Source of the DNA: Cricetomys ansorgei
Taxonomy: Eukaryota; Chordata; Mammalia; Rodentia; Nesomyidae
Length of the DNA: 64,000 bases
Reading direction: 5' to 3'
Assembly (NCBI GenBank): GCA_026225945.1
Contig: JAMJFZ010001133.1
Location: 19,099,001-19,163,000, forward strand
Below, piece by piece: positions 1 through 61,012 of the stretch. Each line of letters begins with the position of its first letter. Position 1 is the first letter of the stretch. Below the pieces are notes generated by a model that saw only the letters and a program-made list of their open reading frames with translations, had not been told where the DNA came from and searched no databases. The translations under genes and the position numbers were made by a program.

Positions 1-264
1 ACGCATTTTACTAATAAGACAGGTACAATGTGGAATGCTTTCTGTGGAACTGAAATCAGATCACTCTAGCGTTCCTAGCTAGGAATTTAAAAAAATCACT
101 TGGGGGAAGAATCACAATAGGAAATCCAGCAACTTCTGTGGTAAGGTAGTATGCCCTTATATCATTCCTTGGGACAGAGAATAGAGCTGTGCTGGGTGCC
201 ACTGTGATCTTAACAGCTGGTAAGATAAATGATCAAAAACACCGCTCCCATGACATACCATTGG

Positions 265-455
265 AAGTCAATCTCCAGGCCCCACATAGTGTCGAGAGCC
301 AAATCCCATAAGTTGACCTCTGACTTGCACAGTCATGGCATGGCACCAGTATATCTCTCCTACCGGCATCTCTTCCCCTCCCTCTCCCTCTCTCTGTCTC
401 TGTCACACACACACTCTCGCATACACAGTATGATTTTTAAAATTCTTTAATGTGG
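265..455 (+). repeat. B3-type SINE 3' half with CT/CA simple repeat
   Basis: Resembles the B3 3' region (CCACATAG, TTGACCTCTGACTTGCACA) and runs into a CT/CA tract at 362-425. The rest of 1-803 is intron without recognised features. Confidence 0.5.
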
Positions 456-600
456 CTCTTAGAAATTTTCAAGTTATATAAAGCCCATGTTAGGTTTTTG
501 TTGGAGAAAGTAAAAATTTTCTGGTATCAGTAAAAGAAAAATATCCCCATCAAGAGTTTAGAGTACACAAATAGCTGACACCTTGGCCTTTCTCACATAA

Positions 601-42157
<41,557 letters not shown>

Positions 42158-42960
42158 AATAAGAACCAAGACTTTTAAATTTCAAAAAAGAAAATTTTAT
42201 AGTGAACAGATATATGAACAAATGTGTGGCATTTTTAGTCTAACTAATGCATGTTTTCATCCGCTATCCAATACTGATCATTAAAACTATGTGTATTTAT
42301 CAGAGAACTCACTGGCGTGTGGCTTACTACATGTAACTCTAGACCTCGGACATGATGCTGTTTTCCTGCTGCCTCCCACACTTGGCATAGGCAGGGCACA
42401 TCCTGCCTGTTGGCCTATTGCTGAGCTGGGTGCAGCTGCTCACATGCATGAGAGGTTTTCACTGTAAGACTGTCAAATCCTGTTTTTTATTTTATAAATC
42501 AAAAGGGTAAAACATGCTCGACTTTTTCTTTTTCCAATTATATAAAGGCCTTTAAAAGGCTACATTAGGCAGAGCTAAATTATTTATTTGACTAAAAATT
42601 AAGAGACCTTCGTTTCTAGGGGGTTTTTTTCCTAAAAAAAAAAAAAAAAATTATTGGGGATGAGGAACACATAACAACATGGCAACTGAGAGAGGATCCC
42701 TGTTCTGAATCTTCACCAAGGAGTCAGCAAACAAGTTATTTTTACAGCACCCTTAAGTACACAGCATCAGAATGAGTTAAAATTTCATGTGTCAATGCCA
42801 AACAGCTGAATCTGTCAGGGATTGTAAAGATGCACACGATATGTTTATAATGTTGGAATCATGTAAACACATGAATAAACGTGCAAACCACGGGCACAGT
42901 ACATCATACGCACTCCGATACCTTAATTTTTAAAAATAAAGGAATTATTGAAGCTTCTTA
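42158..42960 (+). other. TPP2: TPP2 3' untranslated region with candidate polyadenylation signals (end uncertain)
   Basis: AT-rich sequence after the stop, without recognised SINEs. AATAAA hexamers occur at 42874-42879 and 42935-42940, and another at 43172-43177. Which one is used cannot be decided without transcripts. An A tract of 17 (about 42634-42650) and an ATTTATTT element near 42580 lie within it. Confidence 0.55.
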
Positions 42961-43224
42961 AAGTTGGTCTTAATTTTTCATAAATCAAATTTGGGGTTAG
43001 AGCAGAAACAGTTTATTAAATCTATAAGCCAAAAAATGAGGTAATTTATTTATGTTTCGTATGGGTTTGCAATTATTTGAATATATTTCCAATACTTATC
43101 ATGTATTTAAGTCCTATGTATGTTTAATTTTTTTTCTTTTATCTTTCTGTCTGGTATCCCTGGCTCCATAAAATAAACAGACAGAAATAGACAATACAAG
43201 TCTGTAGTTGATCTAAAAGCAAAG

Positions 43225-43272
43225 TGTGTGTGTGTGTGTGTGCGTGTGTGTGCGCGCGCGCGTGCATGCATT
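43225..43272. repeat. Alternating (GT)n(GC)n tract
   Basis: Purine-pyrimidine alternation without break, GT followed by GCGCGCGCG and GTGCATGCAT, downstream of TPP2. Confidence 0.9.
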
Positions 43273-45757
43273 TGTGCATGATCTTTATCCCTCAGTTTAC
43301 TGCTATAAAAGATCTACCACTTCATTTTGTCTAGTTATTTGTAACTGATTTTTTTTATCTGACAAAAACATTAGAGCTTTATGGAAAAAGCACAGAGATG
43401 CTTTAAAATATTTTGCATGCAGTCTCTGCAGGATCTAGAGTCTGCGATCCATCCATTAGAGCCACATGCATGTTTTCTCACATCACTTCTTGTATTTTTA
43501 CCTGTACACATGCAGGGACATACATCCAGTCTTAGCTCAGTAACAGAATCGAAAGGCTCAGAAAAAAGAAGGCAACTTCCAGGGTCACTGCAGTGACAGA
43601 GTGACCTATTATTTTCAGAATCTGTTTTACCAGCCTCATCTTCTCCTACTTCTGAAGTACCTCAGGGCAGGGGAGTGGGGGGTTGTCAGTAGACTGTGGT
43701 CATTGAGCCTGTTTTTGTAAGTAGTTTTATCGATACAGTTCTATAGCTAGGGCAGTCAAGGTGCTGCCATGTTACCTGCTGTTTCTGTCTGGATCATGCT
43801 GTGCTTCTTGAGAACAGATGGACTCAAGTAAGATCTAGACCAGGACTTGTCCTAACACCAAAAAAACAAAAAACTGTAAGAAAAGCTACAAGGATGAAGT
43901 GGTGTCTGAAAGCTCTTGTGGCGAATGCTTTCATACCCCCACTGGAAACTGAAGAAGCAGGGACATAACTTGATAAAGAAACATTAAAGCTGCAGAGTGT
44001 GCTCGGGATTGCTTCCTGAGCCTCTTCCCATTGATCAGCTAGTTTGTCAGCGTGGGATTTTCTACACCTTCATGCTGATATCTGCATCCTCGAGCTGTGT
44101 GTTCTTTACCAGCCCTGTCCTTAGACCTGCAATACTCAGACCTCCCTTCTGGTGCCCGTTAACCTGATGAGTTAGCCAGAGGCTGGATAGCTTGACACCC
44201 ACCTGCCCTTGCTATCTAATCTTCCTGAAGACACTCAGAAACTCTTCAGTTGACCAATGTCCCATGAGAAAGTCATGGTACATGCAGTGTGCTACTCAGA
44301 TTCAAAAATTGCTCTTTGAATTTACTGCAGCTTTTGTGCCATGTTTTCTTCTCTGCTCTTTCAATAAGCCAGGACTTGGAAAAAAAAAACCTATGTCTTC
44401 ATCCTCAGCTTGTAGGACATAAGAAGCCTGCATGTAGCAAGGTGGGCGAGGGAGCATCCCCAAAACTCCCAAAACTTCTCAAATGGAATTTCTTTTTGAA
44501 GAATAAGAAAGTAATGAATTAGCTAGACTTGAGTCTTAACATACAAACCAAAAGAAAGGAAGATGTGCGTGCTGCCCCGTGGTGGGGAGTCGGGTGGCAG
44601 AGCTCTCCCTGACAGAATCTCCAACTGCCCTCCCGATCCTCTGGATCCACCAGTTAAGGGATGATGGGAGCATTGCTCTTACAAAGTGCTGGCTGCTCAC
44701 TGCCTACAAAGGTGCTGGCTTGATTTCATCTAGAATCCTAACTTTTGTGACAAGCTTGAATGTTAGCAACTATGTTTTAATCCCTGCCCATACAACCAAT
44801 AATCGTAATGACAACCCTACATTGGGTGTGATGCATGTGCATTCCCAGCCACACACACCATGTGCACTCTGGAATCAGACTGCTGGCTCTTAACAAAGAC
44901 GTGCACAGGGTGTAGAGGAGCCAGAGCACCTTCTGTGATTCCCTGTGGTTTTTCTGATGTGTGAGTTTACAGGTTAATACATAGCACATGCTACTGTGAT
45001 TCCATGAACTAGCTGCTTCAAAACTCAGCTTCCAGCAGCAATTTGGGTTAACTCATAACTGAGGATTGGCTGATATAGACAAAAAAAAAAGAAAGATGAA
45101 CCAGACCTTTGGGAGCCTTGAGATACTAGAAATGCCATGTTGTTGAACAATGAAAGCCACACACTACGTACACATTGCTAAGTTATTTGATTTTTAAAAA
45201 TTGTATGTTAAATGTGTTGGTACAGTTACAATTCATATATTCAGACAAACTGATCCTGAAGAAGAAAAGATTTTTCCTGTGATTTGCTTCAGATTTTCAG
45301 CAGTGGAAAAGTGAGTGGAGGTTTAGAGGAAAAAGAGATTTTCAGTGAGTTGAAATCCTGTATAGATGGGGGTGCCAGGAGGCTGTTCTGTGTCTGGTGT
45401 CAAGGTTAAGGTTTGGCTTGTGGTGGCCCTGTGATAAACTGTGTAGTAGACAGCAGGCAGCATTTTATGTACTTACTCTAACTGTAGTTAGTCCAGCCTT
45501 TCTAAAAATAGTTTTGTCCGTTTACAGAGTAGCATAGAATCCAAATTCTGCCCTAGAAACACAAATAAGATACATTAAGTCCAATAAGATATTTAGAAGG
45601 CGAGATCCTATTGCTATAATTTTGTTTTTCTACATTATATTCTACAGTACATTCTATATTTATATAGAACATAAATGTTCTACTTCAAAGCTAGAACATT
45701 TGAGAAGAAATTGAGCTCCATTTGAGAGTTTGGTTTTCGGTTTTTTTAGTTTTTTCA
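43273..45757. other. Intergenic, no gene recognised
   Basis: Small frames at 43381-43596, 44192-44422, 44289-44522 and 44579-44893 have no recognised domains. No SINE is evident. Confidence 0.5.
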
Positions 45758-45911
45758 TTACACGTGATTGTGCATGTGCAGATGCATACTCAGAGGTCGA
45801 TGTACAACTTGTAGGAGTTGATTCTCACCCACTTTGGATTCTGGAGATTGAAACCAGGTCCTCCGGCTTGGGGGCAAGCTTGTTTACTTACTGAGCCGTG
45901 CCACCAGCCCC
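45758..45911 (-). repeat. B3-type SINE, minus strand
   Basis: GTAGGAGTTGATTCTCACCC, AACCAGGTCCTCCGGCTTG and ACTGAGCCGTGCCACCAGCC. Confidence 0.8.
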
Positions 45912-46635
45912 TAGGACCTGTTTTTAAAACAATTCAATCTTTGTCCATTTGTAGTCAGTTTCCATCCCTACCCTGTCCCTAAGTGAGCCATGGCCTGCTT
46001 CCTATCACTACCTGTCTGCCAATGTTCTAGAAGTAGAGTGACAAAAATTTGCTTCACTCTTCCTTAGTGCGATATTCTTGAGTTTAATTCACACTGTAGG
46101 CTGGCCCTGTGGTCTCTTCACTGCTTAGTAATACACTGTTAACACTACTACATTCTGTTTTTCTGCCTACCCACTGGTGGGTATTTAAATAAATAAAAAA
46201 TATTTAGGGTAAATATTTTGGAGCAAAATTGCTGTTTATTAGACTTATTTTTTTTTTATGTAAGAACTTTTCAAACTGTTTTTCAACATGGCTGTACTGA
46301 TTTAAATTTCTCCCTGGCAAAGTGTGAGAGTCACAGGTTATTTGTTTTTCAGGTTTCTCAGTACTTAATAATGTTGCACTTAAAACAAGCTAGTGGTTGT
46401 GTTACCTCTCTGTGGTTTTAATCTGCATTTCAACAATAAATGTGTTTATTAGACATGTGTCTCTGATGAAGCCTCTTCCAATTTTTGTTCACGTTTTTAG
46501 ATTGTGTTGTTATTTTAGTTCTTTATGTATGTTGATACTAGCCCTGTATTATGTAGGAGTTTGTAAATTTTCTGCTAGTATATTTTAAAGAGCAAAGATT
46601 TTTGAGGTTGGTATGGTCCAGTATTTTATTATTTT

Positions 46636-46782
46636 ATTTTATTTTTAGGCAGGGTCTCACTGTATAATCTTGTCTGGTCTGGAACTCACTGTATAGACCA
46701 GACTAGTTCAAGATCCCCCGACCCCTGCCTCCTACATGCTAATATTAAATATTAAAGGTGTGTGCAACCATAACTGGCAGAG
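46636..46782 (-). repeat. B1-like SINE, minus strand
   Basis: GGCAGGGTCTCACTGTATAA, GGAACTCACTGTATAGACCA and a terminal GTGTGTGCAACCATAACTGG, inside the old L1. Confidence 0.8.
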
Positions 46783-47514
46783 TAGTTTTTTAAATTCATA
46801 AATTGTACTTTAGATATTTCGAGGACAACTTTATTTAACCTAGGGTTACAAAGATTTTACTCTGTTGTGTTTATGGTTTTTATACTTTTAGCATTTAATT
46901 TAGGTCTATATTGCTATTTGTTTAACCTATGAGATTAGACAAAATTCAAAGGAGTGTTGTCTGAGTGTGTATGTGATGTTTCTTCTCACATCAATGGGTT
47001 AAAAGACTACTTTTCCATTGAATGACCATGGCTCCTTGGTCAGATTGGTTGACTGTGTATAGAAGTGTATTTCTGAACTTTATTCTGTTCCATTGACTCC
47101 CACCACCACCATGACTATCCCATGGCTCTATCCTACTCAGTTACTGAAATTCACACTGAGAAACCAATGATTTCCAGATAACTTATACCCGTACTCAACT
47201 GGGAAGCAACAGCAAGTCAGAAACTGGGTAGGATACTGTAGAGTTCCCAGACAAATAACCTGTGCTTGCCACACATAGAAAAACTTGTCATTTCCTACAG
47301 TGTTTCTTCTGTTGAAACTTGATCCTGTAATTTCTGTATTCTAAAGAAGGGTATTGCAAAAAGCCTTCTTCCTTTTGCTCAAAATAAGGAAAGTACAGCT
47401 AGTGTATTTGACCAAATTACTTCTTATTTATTTGGTCAAAGTAGAGAGTATATGATTTTGTGTGTGAGGGTGTTTATGTGGTTCTGGGGAATTGAACCCA
47501 GAACTTCTTTTAAA

Positions 47515-47722
47515 GACTTTTATAATATTATGTGTGTGAATGTTTTCCTACGTGTATGTGTATGCACCGTATGTGTGCCTGGTGCCCATGGACACTGGAA
47601 GACAGGATTGAATCCTCTGGGACTCCAGCTATGGTTGGGAGCCACTGTGTCCTGGGAACCGAACAAATACAGTTCTTTACACGAACAACATGTTCTAACC
47701 ACTGTGCTGTCTCGTCAGCCCT
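47515..47722 (-). repeat. B2-type SINE, minus strand
   Basis: GCCTGGTGCCCATGGACACT and ending CCACTGTGCTGTCTCGTCAG. Confidence 0.8.
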
Positions 47723-48697
47723 GACACTTTATTATTGAATGATTTTAGAATTTCATACAATGTGTTTTGATCATATTCTTGACTCTTCCTGAACTCCCAG
47801 ATTCTACCTACCTCTCCACCTTCGTGTTCTTTCTCTTTAAACACACACACAAAAACCAACCATGGAGTCTGGTTTGTGTTGGTCAGCGATGGAGCATGAG
47901 GCCCGCCCTGGGGTGTGACTTGTTATACCTAGTATGACTGCACTGAAGAATAATGACTTCTCCTCTCCCGGCAGCTAGCAATTACAAATAGCCTCTCTGC
48001 TAGGATGGGATCTTGTTCTGTCTTAATAAAGCAAGCCTTCCCACCAGGTTCTTGATATCCTGACACCTTAGCTTTCTCATTTTAGTGGTTACAATCTACA
48101 CAACAAATTCATCTCACAAGAACATGTTTTGGGATTTTTGACGGTGATTTCACATAATCTGTTGATAAATTTGTAGGAAATTAATCTTTGAAATGTAGTA
48201 ACTTCCAGTGTAGTAACTTGCTTTTTCATACCATTTACTTACTGTCTTTAGTTGTTTTCACTAATGCTGTAAAATTAGATAGGATTCTAGCATAACTGTT
48301 ATTAAACTTTTCCTAAGTATTTGGCATGGTTTTACGTGGAGCCTTGTATTTTCTGAGCATCTGTGGCTAGAATGTATATGGAAGGTTGAGCTCTGCATGC
48401 TGACATTTATCTTCGCTGAGCTATTACAGATTCCAAAAGTCCTGCTGTAGGTGACCTGCAAGTCCATGGGCTGGCAGGATGCTCTACAGGCCAAAGCCAG
48501 CCAGTCTGGTTTTGAAAACAAAAGCAATTAACTTTGTATGTTCTACAGAAGTAGTATGCAGCTTGCTAAATCTAAAGCATTATCTGATTGTGACCCAGCA
48601 GCATCACGTCTGGCGTGAATGTTACACTTTTTATTTCTATTTAAAGTTTGCATGTTTTCTTTGTTTTCCTTTGCCACAGAATATAAAATCTACACAC

Positions 48698-48699
<2 letters not shown>

Positions 48700-48748
<49 letters not shown>

Positions 48749-48957
48749 ACAAGGTCTCTGAACTTGAAGCCCACCAATTAGGCTAGGACTGGCTATCCAG
48801 CAAGCACCGGGCATCCTTCTGTTTTTACCTTCCCGGCACTGGGTTGCAGGAGTGTGCTGTGTGTCCAGCTTTTTATATGGGTTCTGAGGGATTGAATCCA
48901 GATCTTCACCCTTATGTGGCAAACACATTACCGACTGATCTCCCCAGCCTTGTGATA
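48700..48957 (-). repeat. (GT)n microsatellite and B4-like SINE, minus strand
   Basis: About 23 GT units (48700-48746) lead into AAGGTCTCTGAACTTGAAG, CCCGGCACTGGGTTGCAGG and CGACTGATCTCCCCAGCC. Confidence 0.75.
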
Positions 48958-49139
48958 CTTATTTTTCATTCTTTATGATGTTTTATGAGAACAAGTGATT
49001 CCATTCTTTTCTAGTGTTGCAAGAATTTTAATCAGAAAGTTATGAAGAGAAAAGACAATCTAGAAATCTAATGGGAAATTGTCGCACATAATTGAGGTAA
49101 AATATTCGTAAATTCTCTAGAGAAGTTTTTGTTAAGATA

Positions 49140-49318
49140 CACATGTCTGAGTGTGCACCTGTGGTGTTCAGAGTCCAGAAGAAGACATCAGATCTCTCAG
49201 AGCTGTAAAGAATTGTTGGCTGAACACTAACTTGTCACATGGGTATTGAGATCTGAACTCCAGTCCCTGTTACTGCATAGCAAGTGCTCTTAACTGCCGA
49301 GCCATCTCTTCAACACCT
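49140..49318 (-). repeat. B2 SINE, minus strand
   Basis: GTCCAGAAGAAGACATCAGA and CAAGTGCTCTTAACTGCCGA followed by GCCATCTCTTCAACA. It lies less than 0.5 kb past the METTL21C stop. Confidence 0.85.
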
Positions 49319-49387
49319 CAAGAGAGGGTCCTAAGACATCGGTTTCCCCATTCCAGCAGTTTCCCTGTTTCCCATCTTTAGTCAGTG

Positions 49388-49490
49388 TTATCCTGTCAGT
49401 AGCACACACTTGTAATAAGGAGACTGGGGCAGATATATGTCTAGTTCAAAGCTGCTCCGCGCTACACAGACCCTGTCAAAGTCCGTGTCG
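49388..49490 (+). repeat. Degraded B1-like SINE
   Basis: TCAGTAGCACACACTTGTAA, GGAGACTGGGGCAG and CTACACAGACCCTGTCAAAG. It may lie within the METTL21C 3' untranslated region. Confidence 0.5.
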
Positions 49491-49788
49491 ATAATTATGA
49501 CAAAATATGCACATATAAATCCAGACACTGCAGCAGAGACAAGGAACCCACTTGTTATTAATGTCTTCGTGTAAAATGTATTGTGCGCTTAACTGAGGCT
49601 CTCGGAAGTCAGCAAGGCTGCTTTTGTGTTTCTGTCTTAGTCTCTGTAGATACTTGGACTGATCACATAGTCTTACCATCCTAGAAAGATGTAGTATTGA
49701 GTTGCACTTATTCTAGCTATATCAGTGTGGTACAGTGTACCTTCTAATAGCTCACAAGACCTGATACTTTGAAAAGCTCTTTACATAA

Positions 49789-57382
<7,594 letters not shown>

Positions 57383-57390
57383 AGCCAGAG

Positions 57391-57994
57391 CCTGTGAAGA
57401 GGGAAGGGACACTTAAGACTCAGCCTTGCAAGGCTTCGGAAGGCTCTGCTTATCGCTTTATCATCTGCTAAGTTGACAAGAGCCTCCACTTGTCAGCTTA
57501 GTTCCTCAGGGTGAGCAAGGCAGCCAGCCAAGGAGCTGGTTTTCCAGAGCCTCTGTGCTCAAGGAGAAATGCAAACCAGAGACTGTGCACCTAGGAGCAA
57601 ACGCTGCTGTTTCCTGTCATGACCCAGTACTGTGCAGTCCATCACTAAATTCTGGAGTTTTAATTATTCCTAATAACTTCAGAACAGAATTTCAGTGAAG
57701 AGAGACTGTTTGACATTGGGTACCATTGAGGACCCTTGGGGACTGTGTGGGACTATGGATAAGAAACCCAGCTTGGACATCTCCTTAATCCCCTCACTCA
57801 CACATGGAGAATGGACCAGGGACCACTGACAGGCTCAGAAGCCACAGGTCTGTTGGACCTGGGGGATTCTGGGCACTTGGAGTTTGTTGAGTGTCAAAGC
57901 AGACACTGCCATTTGAAGGTTAGTGAGGTAAAAGAGAAGCAGAACCAACACTTGGAATGAGTTCATCCACTTGTCAGCTTCAAAATCAGAATAC
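57391..57994. other. Region upstream of the METTL21C coding start; promoter not resolved
   Basis: No CpG island and no convincing TATA element in the 600 bases beyond the first coding exon. The acceptor-like TCTTCACAG just upstream of the ATG suggests that transcription begins further out. Confidence 0.35.
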
Positions 57995-58172
57995 CTCCGC
58001 TGTTATCCCACCTACCTGGAAGGCCTGGGCAAAAGGATCACAAGTTCAAAGGCAGCCTTGGCAACAGAGAGAGGCGGGCCCTGTTTCAAAATAAAAGAGT
58101 TGGAGATGTAGCTGAGTGGTAGACCACTTGGCTTGTATGCCCCAAGCCAGTGTTCAGTCCACAGCTGAGAGA
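57995..58172 (+). repeat. B1-derived plus ID-like composite SINE
   Basis: GGATCACAAGTTCAAAGGCA and CCCTGTTTCAAAATAAAAG, then GAGATGTAGCTGAGTGGTAG (ID-like, tRNA-derived). Confidence 0.75.
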
Positions 58173-58689
58173 GAGACACGGACAGAGAATCCCAGATGAA
58201 GGTGAAGTTGACCGACTGGTCAGTGGCAGAGCCAGGATTCTTAGTGGACATCCAGTGCAGCCACACTGACCTCAGGACGCTGCCTAGTTCCGCCATGGCT
58301 TCACTTAAACCACTCCCAGCACTTAGTGTGTACCAAGTCCATGCTGTGCAGTGAACAGTGACATCTTTAACCTTTCTAACAAGCTTTCATGGATTTCGTC
58401 ATCTGCATTTACTATCCTGCATTTATTGCCACTCTCATTAGAGCTGCCACATCCTGCTGTCTTGGCTACTGAGGGTGGTGACCAGGCACCCCAGCCAAAG
58501 CACGGCTACTAAACCTGCTTGCATCCAGCCACGTGGGCTCACGAATGGGCAGCGAGTCACAGAGGCGCTGCAGCCACGCGCCATCTGTAGCTCCACATCT
58601 GCAGAGGCTGTGTGATCCTGGAGTCTCTATGCAGGAGGATATCAAGCACTTGAGATCATGAGGGTGCTGTGGCTGCACATCCCTGGCAT

Positions 58690-59350
58690 CTCTGTGAAGG
58701 GAGTGTCCGAGACCCTAGGCTGTGGTGTTTTCATCAGCTCTAGCACCAAGTCATCAAGTAATTACTCCGATTCTCCAGCGTAACACGCTAGCCAAGGGCA
58801 TTCTATACATGCGCCACGCGGGAGCATCTCTCCCCTTGCAGACATTTTCTTGTCTTAGTTTTTACTTTTTCAGCGTTTCGATGAGTTCAGGAAGCTTAAT
58901 GCTTCCGCCTTTAAAAAGTGAGCGACCGATTATTGTGAGGTTCAGAAAGCATTCTTGGTGTGGTGAGAAGCCTGTGTTGAGGAGTTGTCCCTGTTGTATA
59001 CAACCAGCTTTGAAAATCCAATTAGCTGTGACACCTACCACACGGGGCTGGAGGACGAGAGCCGTGACCCAGCACACTCTTACACACGCAGTCCCCACAT
59101 CTGTTGTCACCTCCAGGGCGACAGAGTAGATCTTAACTATGGCCACTTCCGGTACTATGGAGTGGACACATAGTATAACCACTACGTCCAGGGCTGTGGA
59201 ATGGGTGTGCATGTTGCGTGTGCCCTGTAACAAAGTGCCTGTCGCCTGTCCCCATGGGATGCCACACATGCACTCCTTACACACTTTATCTCACATGCAG
59301 GGGAGAGAGAGCTCATCCCGGATAAGGTGACAGTTCTCGAGCAATCAAAG
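58690..59350. other. CpG-dense intergenic stretch with opposing open frames
   Basis: Roughly 20 CpG dinucleotides in about 550 bases, against a depleted background. Frames of 135 codons (58722-59129, plus) and 140 codons (59284-58862, minus) overlap. Neither has a domain I recognise. The minus frame ends with GVTANWIFKAGCI through KLPELIETLKK. It could be an unrecognised repeat, a relic or a regulatory element. Confidence 0.3.
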
Positions 59351-59732
59351 GGGCCCCTCCCACCACTGTCGTGGATGTGAAAAATCCACTTTCCCCAAAG
59401 ACAGCTGTTTATTGAAAAACCAATCTAGTACAACTACTATTACCTACTTGGTGTCTGATATTAATTTGACATTTGTTAGTATCTATTATTAAAGAATTTG
59501 ATCTTAGAGCAGCTCCTGGTTGTTGCCTTCAAAACCCTCAAAACCTTTTCAAACCATCAGTTTAAACATGCCTTTACCTTAGGAGCAGAGGTCGCCGTTT
59601 GTGTGCCCTCCAGTCCCGAGTGTTTTTATATAGGTCTGTGCTTGAAATGATGAGCTTTTTATGACCAAAAGCCAGCCAATGTGAGTTCAAGCTATTTATG
59701 GTAACATTACCCAGAGTACTCACAGACACATT

Positions 59733-59802
59733 ACTAACCCTAACCCTAACTCTCTCTTTCTCTCTCTCCTTCCTCTCTCTCTCCCTCCCTCCCTCCACTG
59801 CC
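59733..59802. repeat. Short telomere-like (CCCTAA) run followed by CT-rich tract
   Basis: CTAACCCTAACCCTAAC at about 59735-59751, then CT/CCT repeats to about 59798. Confidence 0.85.
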
Positions 59803-60827
59803 CCATCCAGCACACACAGAGCCCTTGCAACATGAAATGGAATGTCCCCCAAACACCCATAATGTCCAAACAGAGACTAGTTCTGTGGTGTCCCGTTGCG
59901 GAGAGCAGAGTGAAATGAGAGTTGTTTCAGTTCGAGAGAGAGAAATGAGAGAGATCAGCGGGGGAGGGAATGGATGCCAATGAATGAGAACCAGGTGTGA
60001 CACACGTATGAAAACGCCATAACGAAACCAATCCTTTGTAGTTAGCATCAAAGAAGTCGAACTAGAAATAAAAAAGAAGCGTAGTTAGGGCGGCTGGGGC
60101 TTCGCACAGACTTGCAAACACTCCTGGTGGTTCAAGGGTCACGCCTGCCGCAGGCGCTACCCGAGATGCTGAGCCTAGCAGCCAAGAACAACCGGAGCCA
60201 CTACCCAGAAGAAAGACAAGTGTTTTCCAGGAAGAAAGAACATCTCTGCCCACAGGAAGTGACCAAAGTTAGTTTAGAGCTATATGCAAGGTGTTCGGGG
60301 TTGGGGACTGAGAGAGAGAATAGAACTTTAGGAAGACTCCTCCTGGGAAAAGCTATGGGGAGGAGGAAACCCCTGCTCAGGGAGGAAGCTCAGTAACTCT
60401 TAAAATAGAATCCAGGTCATGAAAAGCAAAGCTGCCGGCGGACGGGACCTAATGAATTATCGAGCGTGAACAGTGATTTAACTTGTGTGCACGGAAGCCA
60501 GTGTTTACCTTTCTATCCCTCCTGGGTATTCGTCACTCTTCCGTTGTCACCATTAGACTTTTGCCGCATTCTCTGAACTCGGGGGCCTTAACTGGGTGGC
60601 TGGAGTCCTGTGCGGGCTGCATCCTCTCCTCTGTGACTTGAGGGGACAGGGTGCGAAGGCATTTTCCAACTATCAGGCCGACATTCTCTTGCTCCCCGGG
60701 GTCCAGTTCTCTGACTGCCCTTTTGTTTCTAACACTTATTCCCACTTATTTCCTTTATCTCTATGAAAACAGCATCAACCTGCCCATCACAGTTGAGCCT
60801 AAAAGGTAAAGAAAACTTTGGGACGTG

Positions 60828-61012
60828 GATCACATGGTGTCGTACACCTGTGATCTGGTTGAAGCCAAGAGAATCAGAAGTTGGAAGCCAGTCTGAGCAA
60901 GGACACCTTATTTCAAAATAAAAAATTAGTGTTGGGGGTGTTGCTCAGTGGTAGGGCACCTTGCCTAGCTTGCAAATTTTAAAACCGACGGCAGTTCATA
61001 TGGTACGAAGAA
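60828..61012 (+). repeat. B1-derived plus ID-like composite SINE
   Basis: CACATGGTGTCGTACACCTG and ACCTTATTTCAAAATAAAAA, then GTTGCTCAGTGGTAGGGCAC (ID-like). Confidence 0.75.

Larger units (their letters stand above)
45935..48340 (-). mobile_element. Ancient L1 fragment, antisense, split by younger SINEs
   Basis: The plus strand carries the antisense text of an old mammalian L1 in order: TCAAACTGTTTTTCAACATGG, GTGGTTTTAATCTGCATTTC, GTTCTTTATGTATGTTGATACTAG, TTTTCCATTGAATGACCATGG, then ATAAATTTGTAGGAAATTAA and TTTTCCTAAGTATTTGG. The younger SINEs at 46636-46782 and 47515-47722 interrupt it. Confidence 0.72.
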
